This document shows positions 44,481 through 53,975 of a DNA stretch of 64,000 nucleotides, piece by piece. Position numbers and translations under genes: made by a program. Position 1 is the first letter of the stretch. Each line of letters opens with the position of its first letter. Below the pieces are notes generated by a model, which was not told the DNA's origin, did not search any database, and worked only from the letters and a program-made list of their open reading frames with translations. The stretch comes from Fratercula arctica (Eukaryota > Chordata > Aves > Charadriiformes > Alcidae), in contig CANTUZ010000021.1 of the NCBI GenBank assembly GCA_947846985.1, positions 984,711-1,048,710 of the forward strand. The letters are read 5' to 3'.

Positions 44481-47229
44481 GGCATTTTGGTCCCTCAGCC
44501 CACAGCCCGCTGAGTCTCTTCATGGAGGACACCCTGGGGGTGGTCTTACAAATGGTCATGTGGAAGAATCGTCCCCCAAACTCTCCGCAGACACTACGTG
44601 CATCCAGCTTTCCAGCTGTAAGTGGAGGCAAAGAAGCACAGAAGATGTGAGCATGTTAACTGAGCAGGTTAATGCAGACCCTCTGCACTTCTCAGTCACC
44701 ATCCACCTTCCCATCCCTCTCAGGCACAGGACATCTCTTCTCTTCAGGTGCCCCATTCTCTTTGCCTCCTGACAAAGAGAAGAGACAAAGCCACAAGAGC
44801 AGTCATGTCTCACAACAAGGGCTCCCTTCTGCCACAGTGTGCTCGGAGGAGGATGAGGGAAGAACAGGAGCAGGACAAGCCAGTCAGATACATCTTCTTA
44901 ATGCTCATTCCCATGCCGCAGTTACTTTCAGCTCAGGGGGGTTGATGGAGCCTGCTGCGGTCCATGTGGCATCCCTCAACAGCTCTCCCCAAAGCCCAGG
45001 CAGTCCTCAAACCTTTCAGTTTTACTGGACTATGTTGCTCTTTTCCCAAGACCTTGGATCTGAACTCAGACAGAAAAGTCACACCAGCGTGCTGTTGATG
45101 ATGTTTGTCGCTGATGCACGGGCTGGGGAGGCAGAGACCCAACCTCACCACAACCCCAACAGGCCGTTTCTGGACAAGCTGAGGTCAGACGTACATGCAC
45201 ACAGTGCTGGGGAGGGAATCACTTCACAGGGAACATACACCTCCCCCCTCTTTCTGTGTTATGCTGCACGCTGCGAGCACCAGTGTGGGCTCAGTGGAGA
45301 GACAGCAGGTGCTGTTCTGCAGCTTGGCATCCCACACGCGGAAAAGCACCTGCAAGTTCTCCACAGACAGCACAGAGGACAACCTCCCAGAATCTATCCA
45401 AGGTTTGGATTTATCCATCCACAGCAGCTTCTGAGAGGCCTGGGCCAGCAACTCCTCTTGCTCCAGTCCTTGCCTGAAAGACACATCTCACTAAAGGCTG
45501 CAAGAACCACCAAGGCTGACAGAAAAAACAGGACTGTCATGCTTTCCCTTTCACAGGTTGCCCACAGAGTTCCGAGAAAGACTGAATTGGTTCTCACAGG
45601 TTCCCATCTTCTCCTCTCTCTGCTGAGTCAAAGCAGACTCCAAGCCTCACTGTGGAGAGTGGAGAAAACCTCTGCAACCGCTGCTCAAGACAGATCTCCT
45701 TGCATGCCCACACTGCTGACCCAGGGGGCTTCTCAAGAGAGACGATAGACTGGTGCTCATCCCAAGGAAAGGAGTCAGGTTGCAATCTTTGCTATGCCAC
45801 AGGTTGCCTAGGGCCAGGGTCAGGTTCTTCAGCACTCGGGGATTCTTGCTTGACCGGTGAGGCAGCAGCTGGGCTTTGCACTGCCCTCTAAGTCAGAAGC
45901 GTCCTCTCAGCCAGACATACCTGCTGTAGAACTGCTGCCTCCAAACTCCGGGTCACATTGTCCTCGGGCCTTGGACACCTGAAAATGTATGACTAAGGAA
46001 CAGATCATGCAAGTCCACTGTTAGGCAAGAGAAGGCTGCCGGGAGCCTTCCAGCACCTTGCGTGTCACGGTGATCTCAATGAGCCCATCCATTCCCCATC
46101 AAGGGAGGTGTCCATGCTGATTTTCTCTGGCCATATAGTACCCAGATGGACATGAGGTCTCCATCCGCGGAGTGGAGAAGGCCCGCTTCAAGCGCACACA
46201 TATCCACCTGGTCGATAGATACTGTCTAGACAGAGGTAGGGCCAGGCACAAAGGTTCCCCAGGGACTGGCTGGACCCAGGACTCTCCTCCCAAAGGCCTC
46301 TTTCGAGCTTTCAAGCTCAGATCTTCAACACCACATCTCTGCATAGCAAATTTCACTCTTGAAGCATGAACTTAACTTCCTTTGAGCCCCAAAAAAGTGT
46401 CTTTAACACAAATGTCTGGTTCAAGCATTCACTCAATCTCCAAGACCTGACATCATCACCAAAGGTCTTGTGTTTGGGGTTGAGGAAGACATGTACAACA
46501 AGCCTTTCAAAAGGACGACAAGGTCTCAAAAGTAGTCACTGTGAGGAATGCTTGAAGGTGTTGGTAACTTCTAGTTCCCTTACTCATGCTGATGTTGAAC
46601 TTGAGCTAACTTCTTGAGATTAAGTCCTAGCAGACACAGCAATGCCTCAGGAGGAGATTATGAAATTGCAGGATTATGTATCTGAGCATGTTTACAAAGT
46701 AACCCAACAAGAAAACAGGTTTTGGTTTGGTTTGTGTGGTTTGTTCAAGGAAAAAGCTAACAGCAACATGTCAGATGGGTCTTCTTGTTCTAACCCTGCT
46801 CAGGGTTTCCATGGTTATGTTAGTGGTCTCAAAAAAACCAACAACAGAAGAAGCCCCTGCCCACTGTGAGGCCGCAATGCCCAGTCCTTGCAGCAGGACT
46901 GAGGGCTGTCCTTCTACCCACAGGCAGAAGGATCTCTTCTGCCTGTCTCCCTCTGCAGGCTGGAAAGGGGCTGTAGGCAGTCAGAGGGGCTGGAAGCTGC
47001 ACTAACTCCTTCCCAGGCACTGCTAGACACTGCCACTGCTCCCGTCATGATTTCCTCTCCCAACACCTATGCCAATGCAGAGGAGTTCTGTCTCCATCCC
47101 GGGGGGAGCGTGGAGGGCAATGGGGTGAGCGGCAGGAGAAGTGTTCTGCCTGGTGGGCTGCTCTACAGATGTCTCAGGGAGCGACTTTATGGGGCTGCAG
47201 GGCTTTGGTGGGCCCGATACTGAGTCCGG
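44481..47229. other. Intergenic with weak exon-like stretches
   Basis: No gene that I can name. A 358-codon plus-strand frame (44672-45748) has no domain, and three exon-like stretches are listed as findings. 46880-46980 matches the distal V3 3' flank. Confidence 0.4.
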
Positions 47230-47389
47230 TACCGGGCCGGTCGGGCGGGGGAAGGGGCGCGGGGCGCGGGGCCGGGCGGGGCCGGTTGGGGCGAGGCGGC
47301 CCCGGCGGGCGGAGCGGCAGCGCCCCCTGTCGGGCCCGCCCGGGGCTGTCCCCCCGGCCCCGACACACACGCCCGGCCCCGCCCGCGCC

Positions 47390-47428
47390 GGTTCCTGCCC
47401 GGCCGCAGCCCCGGCTCCTCTCCCCGTG
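47390..47428 (-). other. V4 recombination signal sequence, 23-bp spacer
   Basis: Heptamer CACGGGG (47428-47422), 23-base spacer, nonamer GCAGGAACC (47398-47390); identical to the V3 RSS. Confidence 0.65.
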
Positions 47429-47720
47429 GCTCCCAGGGCGCAGTAATACACCGCCGGCGTCGCCGCGCCGGGGCCGGGCGAGCCACAGGGCGCTGGAGCG
47501 GCGGTCTGCCGCCACCCACAGCCGCCCCGGCGGGTCCCACAGCTCCTTGGAGTCTTTTAGGCAGCTGACAAGCAATGCGGGGCCTCGTCCCGGGAGCTGG
47601 CCTTACCAGCGGATGTAGTCGTAAGACTTTTTATTGGGGTGTGAGCAGTTGATGCTGATTCCGGTGCCTTCTGTGGTCTCTGACGATGGCTCCTGCTGCA
47701 CCTGGCTCTGCCCACAGCCA
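47429..47720 (-). pseudogene. T-cell receptor V segment V4 (TRDV type), multiply broken
   Basis: A paralogue of V3: acceptor CTCGGCAG, then a one-base deletion in GGGCAGAGCC(C)AGGTGCAG at the leader/FR1 join. The reading is QQEPSSETTEGTGISINCSH, then TAA directly after the core Trp (IRW-stop-GQLPGRGPA) where V3 has Tyr. The same extra base as V3 lies before VYYCALGA. The leader exon is not found: homology with V3 ends at about 48118, in the leader donor region, where a CR1-carrying LTR begins. Not functional. Confidence 0.85.
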
Positions 47721-48124
47721 CTGCCGAGGAGAAGAAGGAGAAAATAACCTCAAAAACTGCTTTCTGCCCAGCCCTGCCTTCTTTTTTCCAGAACAAATAC
47801 TGCAGAAGCAGTCAGGAACATAAAGAGACGATAAGGAGAAGAGTTCCCAGAGTACATCATTATAATTCAGAAAGACACAGAGGAAAGAACAGAAATAGGG
47901 AAAGTTGGATGAAGAACAGACTGATGAGAGAAGGTGAGATGAGAGCAGAGGGAGGGATGGACAGGAAGACAGTCCGGGGCAAAGAAATCTGTGAAGAAGA
48001 CAGAGGTCACAGCAGACTTGAAGGAACTGTGGGGCCATGCCATGCCCAGCCCCAGTCCTGGCCCCACGGAGACCCCTGCCTGGCCCCTCATCTCTGCCCC
48101 GAGCCCTGCACACCCAGAAGGAAC

Positions 48125-48790
48125 TGAGGAGATGGAGCTTGAGATGGTTTTGTATATATTTTATCTATTTCACAGAATCACAGAATGGTGGGGGTTGGAA
48201 GGGACTTTCAGAGATTATCCCATCCCACCCCCTGCCAGAGCAGGGTCACCCACAGCAGGTGGCACAGGAACACGTCCAGGCGGGGTTGGAATGTCTCCAG
48301 AGACGGAAACTCCACCACCTCTCTGGGCAGCCTGGGCCAGGGCTCTGCCACCCTCACAGCAAAGAAGTTCCTCCTCATGTTGAGATGGAACTTCCTATGC
48401 TCAAGGTTGTGGCCATTACCCCCTGTCCTGTTGCTGGGCACCACTGAAAAAAGACAGTCCCCATCCTCCTGACACCCATCCTTAAAGTATTTATAAGCAT
48501 TGATAAGATCCCCCCTCAGTCTTCTTTTTTTCCAGTCCAAAAAGACCCAAGACCCTCAGCTTTTCTTCGTAAGAGAGATGTTCTAGTCCGTCCCCTAATC
48601 ATCTTTGTAGCCCTTTGATGTACCCATTTCATTATTTCCTTTTTATTTTATTATTAATATTTCATTAAAGTAGTTTAGTTCCTTCTAAACTTGTAAATCT
48701 CTTTATCTGTCCTCCTCCTTTCCTTGCAGCGAGAGGTGGGAGAGAGCATCTGTTGTCTCATCATTGGCCGATTTGGCCCAAACCAGGACA
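48125..48790 (+). repeat. ERVL-type LTR fragment with a CR1 inserted in it
   Basis: The sequence flanking the CR1 aligns with 49790-49978: TATGGTTTTGTATATAT before it, TAGTTTAGTTCCTTCTAAAC and GGCCGATTTGGCCCAAACCA after it. It ends CCAGGACA at 48790. The U3 part is missing on the left. Confidence 0.65.
48173..48625 (-). repeat. CR1 3' fragment inserted into the LTR
   Basis: Reversed terminal repeats (CAGAATCACAGAATGG), GGTTGGAAGGGACTTTCAGAG and the ORF2 C-terminal tail. It is flanked by ATTTCA at 48167-48172 and 48626-48631, a likely 6-bp target-site duplication. Confidence 0.9.
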
Positions 48791-49249
48791 GCAAGGTGGC
48801 ACATCAATTTGCCAGGATTGCTAGCCTATTCAAGTGTAAAATCCCATGCTGTGGGACATGATAACCCTTCTAAGCACTTGCCCAAATCCTTCCACACACC
48901 CTGCCACCCAGGGACTGACCACCCCAGGGCACGTTTCACTGTTGCCTCACCCAAATGTTGTCTCCTACACCAGAATGACACTGTATTCCACAAACCTGAC
49001 AATAAGGCAGCAGTCTTAATTAGTACAGCTGTTAATTAAACACCTCACATACAGGTGAACAGGGACCTCAGGAGCCTGCACGGCAAAAGAACCCACATCA
49101 GTCCTGTATGGGAAGAGGGAGGTGTATTCCCTCGTCCTCTCCACAAGAAACCTCCCCCAGCACAGTAAGGGCCTCAATGCCAGGACAAAGCCCATAGCCT
49201 TTTGTTCTGTTAACATGTTCCAAGTACAAACAAATAAAGAGATAAGCAA
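48791..49249. other. Sequence between two LTRs
   Basis: No retroviral coding sequence recognised; it may be host sequence or decayed element interior. Confidence 0.35.
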
Positions 49250-49978
49250 TTCTCCTGGTTTGAGGTAAAGTAGAACCAACTTTCTGTTCAGTAATTTTAC
49301 TTCTTAGCTAGGCCTCTTCTAACTCTCTGACATTAACAGCATGTTGTGTCGAAAACGGTTCATTCTCAGGGTGATAAGACCAATATTTATAGTTAGTGCC
49401 AAGGAATGGTGTGCAGAGAGGCTCTTGCTTACACTTATTGCTGTAACAACCAAGGTCAGCTAATTTCGTTATTTGCCCTGTTGGAGGGTCGGAAGTGGAA
49501 GAGCGTAGAGGGGTCCCACCTGCAGGGTGGAGCAGACAGGACAGGTGACTCAAAAATGACCAACAGGGGTATTCCATCCCATCTGCCCCATGCTCAGTAC
49601 AAAAGCTGAGGGATCAAAGGGTCAGCCTCCTTCTTCAGTGGCCAATATCCGAGGAGGACCCTGTCTGTTCATCTGCCTTTGATCCCGATCCGTGCGTTCC
49701 TGACTCCAGCTCTGGAATCCACTTCCCACCCATCCCTGAGTCCAGTCTAGGACTTCCCCAGTGCCTGCCGGTGATGTCATCCTGGGAGCTTAATATGGTT
49801 TTGTATATATTGTATCTATTTCATTATTTTCCTTTTTATTTTGTTATTATTTCAATAAAGTAGTTTAGTTTCTTCTAAACTCATAAATCTTTTTATCTCT
49901 CCTCCTTCTCTCCATGTACGAGAGGTGAGAGGGAGCATCGTTCACCGGCCATTGGCTGATTTGGCCAAAACCACGACA
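49250..49978 (+). repeat. ERVL-type solo LTR
   Basis: Begins near CCTGGTTTGAGG and ends CCAAAACCACGACA, an imperfect inverted pair of termini. It has TATATATTGTATC at about 49804 and AATAAAGTAG at 49854-49863. The 3' part matches the fragment at 48125-48790. The general look is that of avian ERVL LTRs; the subfamily is not named. Confidence 0.55.
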
Positions 49979-50084
49979 GCAGTGCAGCAGGAACACTCTG
50001 TGACCCGCACAGAGGCCTTTCATTTAGTAACTATTGCAATTATAGCATGCTCAATTCAAAACTACCATTACTTCAAGCCTCACA

Positions 50085-50685
50085 TTGAGCACCAAAAAGA
50101 CTGGTGTGAGTTGATCTTGTCTGGCCACCAGACGTCCACCAAGCTGCTCTCTCAGTCCCCTTCCTCAGTGGGACAGGGGGAGAAAAATAAGGTGTTTAAC
50201 TCGTGGGTCAAGATAAAGGCATAGTGGAGAAAAGCAAAAGCTGCGCATAGAAGCAAAGCAAAGCAAAAAGATCTGTTCTCTACTTGCCATCAGCAGGCGA
50301 TGTCCAGCCACTCCTGGGAAGCAGGGCCAGAGTTTGTGTAGCTGTTGCTTCAGAAGACAAACACCTTAATAACAAATGCCCCCCAACTCCTCCTCCTTTC
50401 TCTTGCATTTCATTTCTGAGCATGATGTCATATGATATGGAATATCCTTTTGGTCAATCTGGGTCTGCTGTTCTGGCTATGTCCCCTCCCAGCATCTTGC
50501 CCACCCCCAGCCTACTGACCTTCAGGAGAGGGAGTAGGAGAGACAGCCTTGCTGCTGTGGAAGCACTGCTCAGCAATAGTCAAAACATTAGTGTGTTATC
50601 AGAGCCATTCTAGCTACAAATACGAAGCACAGTACTATAAGGGCTAATAAGAGGAAAGTTAACTCCATCCCAGAGAGACCCAGTG
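50085..50685 (-). repeat. ERVL-type LTR, minus orientation
   Basis: CTCGTGGGTCAAGATAAAGG (about 50200), ATGATGTCATATGATATGGA (50422), 'ACTGCTCAGCAATAGTCAAA' (50565) and a right end AGTTAACTCCATCCCAGAGA (50657) are blocks I associate with avian ERVL LTRs. The U3 start is on the right, hence minus. Confidence 0.5.
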
Positions 50686-50689
50686 CCTG

Positions 50690-51190
50690 TGTGCTAACAT
50701 GTGAGTAAATGTTCGTGTTTGTGCAGGCCCGTTGTGTGTGTTTTCACCTATATATATGTGTGTGAGATGTGCACATACACCTATGTACACATGCTTGTAA
50801 CAATACATACATGTGTGTCCAAATAACCATGCATGTATGTGCACTCTTTGTGTGTGTGAGCATGTTTTCACATGAATCTATGTGTATGTGGTTGTGACAT
50901 TCCTTCCATTTGCTTATGATGTCAATAAGTGAGATCATAATGAAAACAAGGGGTCCAACTGAAACCTTCAGAACCTGCTGCTCTGTAGTGCTCATAGACA
51001 GAGCAGTAGGGAGTGCCATGAGCAGCACATTCCTTCATGATGAGTGACCCAGAAGAACACACAAATGCACATGATCTTGCTGATCTGCGTGGAGTTATGC
51101 ACAACTTTGTGCACCCACGAGCATTCACAGAGATCCACATGCACAAACATCCACACAAGCAAGCACACGTACATCCACATAAGTTAGCTG
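50690..51190. repeat. TG block then CA block (inverted arrangement)
   Basis: 50690-50895 is TG-rich and 51040-51190 CA-rich on the plus strand, with ~140 bases between. The CA part and its left neighbour match 34310-34620 upstream of K3. Confidence 0.65.
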
Positions 51191-51422
51191 TGGACTTAAG
51201 CGAGATGCTCGATCTCACCCCAACAGAGAAGATCTGGAGCACCTCGGGGTAGAAAGCTCCAGACACATCAGTAGTGTATGCTGACAACTCACAGACACTT
51301 CCCAGAGTGGGCAGGAAGCCAAACAGGCTGGCAATATTCCTAAATTCAATCCCAGCAGCGTAACCCACTCACCTGAGGAAGAGACAACAAATGCCTGTCT
51401 GGCAAGTTGGAAGGGAGCAAGG

Positions 51423-51426
<4 letters not shown>

Positions 51427-51458
<32 letters not shown>
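51427..51458 (+). repeat. Poly(G) run, 32 G
   Basis: Thirty-two consecutive G after GGCGGA. It is length-prone to sequencing error and able to form quadruplexes. Confidence 0.95.
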
Positions 51459-51459
<1 letters not shown>

Positions 51460-51524
51460 AGAAGAAAGAAGGGTGTAACAAGCTCTCTCACACGGAAGTG
51501 TCAGGCTAAGGGTTGCATGAGTGC

Positions 51525-52340
51525 AAGTAGCTGGGCCCAGGCCAACATCAGCTGCTTACATGGGACCTTTCTGGCACATCTTCTGCCTGTATGAACACAC
51601 TCCTGTCCTTGAAATCCTTGTTCCTGTCATTCCAGCACACCATGGGGGCTGTGGCCTCTCCAGTTTCTGCAGCCTCCTAAATCTGCTAGTGAAAGCTCTG
51701 GTGTATGATCACCCTTCACCATTCCCAGAGGAAAGGTAGAGTGGGACATGCTGAGTAGGCCCCTTTCAGGACCTATACCTTGGAGCTAAGGAAGGTTTCT
51801 TCAGAGCCATGAGGCTCTGCCTTGCTTTGTCTCTCCCCAGAAATGTCCTCACAGCCTCAGAAGATATCCTGCAGATGTGGACCCTCACCAGTGCTGGGCT
51901 CTGGTGGGGACCCTGGGGCCTGCAGGAGGCCCTTAGAGGGCAGTATCCCCACAGGCTTTTGGGGAAGGACGTTCCTCTTGCTCTGCATCAAATTGTGCTG
52001 GGGAGGTGGCTCGAACAGAAGATGATCTTTAAGGATGGCACATTTTCCTGTAGAGTGGGAGAAGAAAGGGAGAGAGTTGCATTGCAGGAAGAGAGAATGG
52101 GGTGTTGCCTACATGTCCCAAGGGTAGCCAGAAGCTTTCCAAATTATTGTTTTCACCAGCAGAGGTGAAGATATTAGAGGATGTAATCTACCTGAGCAAG
52201 GGGAGCTCCTGAACTGCTTGCAGGTAATTGCTGGGCATGCTGGCATGCATCCACCCAAAGTCGTGCTCAAGGATCCCTGCAGCAGAAACTAAACCTGTGC
52301 TCTGACCCAGCACACCTTCCAGCCCCTCACAAACAAAACT
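51525..52340 (+). pseudogene. Relic keratin unit: promoter flank joined to downstream flank, gene deleted
   Basis: 51530-51640 aligns with the distal K2 and K4 promoter flank ('GGGCCCAGGCCAACATCAGC' against 'TGCCCCAGGCCAACAACACT' at 15910). From about 51705 it aligns with the keratin downstream flank (CCCAGAGGAAAGGTAGAGTG; compare 'GCCCAGAGGAAGGAGAGGGT' at 42338). TATA, both exons and 3'UTR are absent. Confidence 0.6.
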
Positions 52341-53899
52341 GAAGGGAGGAAGAAATGAAAACTTGCTGAGAGGGGAGGTAATTACATTAAGAGAGACAGG
52401 AAATGACATGATGATAAAAAGTTTCCATCTTCTACTTAGCAATGTTTTGCATGTTGAAGAGAGTGTGTTTATCAGTAATTAATGCTGGAAGTGGCTTCTT
52501 CAGCTCAGCTTTATTTCTATTTCCTCACCTCAGCATTTGCAGCTCGTAACAAGTTGGGCTTGTCCCAGACTCACAGCCCACTGCCGCAGCATGGCTTCCT
52601 GCACAGAAGCTCTGGCTAGTTCCGTACCCCCACCTCATTCTCTAAGGAACTTGCAGTCACCAGGGAGCCACAAGGTTTCATGTACTCATTTCTTTGTTTA
52701 TTTATTTTCTGCAAACTTGAGGAACACTTGAGTCTTTGTCAAGAGAGGCTGTTCTATATGTCTTATGTTGTTTCCTTACATGTCGATCTGGTCTGGCTGA
52801 ATGTCTGGAATTGGCCTGGCAGCTTCAAATCCCATGCAGTTTCTTTCTTTTAGGAGGTAACAACCCCCTAAGCCTGACAAAACACCTCAGTTAGGAGCAG
52901 CCAGGCAGGGCTGACCAGTGCCTCTTTTCACTTTGTAACACTGGGCATTTGGCAACTTGCTAACAGTGCCCGGAGGGGCTTGGTGCTGGCCCTAGAACTC
53001 TTGGTTCCCAGCAGGGTTTTCTCTACTGTTCCTAGCAGGGGCAGAAGAGCAGGCCAATGCTGTCCCAGACAGATAACCAGGGTCAGCCCTGTCTCCCCAG
53101 CCAGCACAAGGTCCATGGCCCACACCTTAGAGCATGGGTAGCTGCACCAGTGTAGGAGAAAAGCCAGCTAATCCTCAGCGAACTGACGAGATGGAACTTG
53201 GAGCCTTCCCTCTTCTTTCCATCCACACACTCTGAGTTCTCCATACAAGATTTTGAACTATGGCAAAGAGGCACCATGGGTTTGTGTTATTAGCTCTTCC
53301 CAATGAGCCCTGGGGATAATTCACCTTGCAAGGACATAGCCAGTTAAGCAACTCAGAAATGAATGCGGTCTGAAATTACCATCTACATAACAAGTTGGCA
53401 TAGGAACTTGACATTTTGTGACAGAAAATGTTTGTCAGAGCTCTGTAAGGTCATCTTTACTCTGATCTACCACTTGTTCCTTAAGCAAAGCAGAATCAGA
53501 CCTTCATCTGGGATAAACTGATTACCATAATTTACAACAGTGAGGGTACATTGGCCCTCTGATGCCAAGAGAGACAGTGAGTTTACACAGCCACTGCTTG
53601 GACACCCTGCTTTTGTCTGGGCAGTCATTTTCTTTAGGCATGACAAAGAAGAACCAACGCAGAATAAGACATTGCTTTATAAAGAATTGCAAACTGAAGA
53701 AAGCCTACATTCCTGAGAGCTGGAGAAGCAGTAAACTGCACATTGTGGATCCAGCTCTGTTGTTTGATCCCATGTCTGGGCAAAGCCTAGAATCCCACAC
53801 TCTGGAGGACTGCAATTTGGACTCCTGGGTTTTCAGTATGGAGGGGTGGCTGTTGAGCTCTAGTTCAAAGGGTTGGACTTGGGAGTCCATGTCTGGAGG
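52341..53899. other. Intergenic
   Basis: 52430-52700 is similar to 24100-24540 (distal keratin-unit flank). After that, unique-looking sequence with no gene recognised. Confidence 0.4.
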
Positions 53900-53975
53900 A
53901 AATGTGTGGCCTAGTGGTTAGAGCAAATGGTGCTGGAAGTCACAGTCCCTTGGTCAAATTCTCAAGTCTCACAAA
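53900..53975 (+). repeat. Possible ancient tRNA-derived SINE head
   Basis: GTGGCCTAGTGGTTAGAGCA (53907-53926) resembles a pol III A box, and TGGTCAAATTCTC about 40 bases later a decayed B box, as in MIR/CORE-type SINEs. The rest is too diverged to name. Confidence 0.4.

Noticed and set aside
44672..45748. 358-codon plus-strand frame
   Set aside because: No domain, no repeat of known type, ordinary composition. It overlaps a more plausible minus-strand leader-like frame. Kept only as a caution.
51391..51594. Poly-Gly frame
   Set aside because: Product of the poly(G) run.
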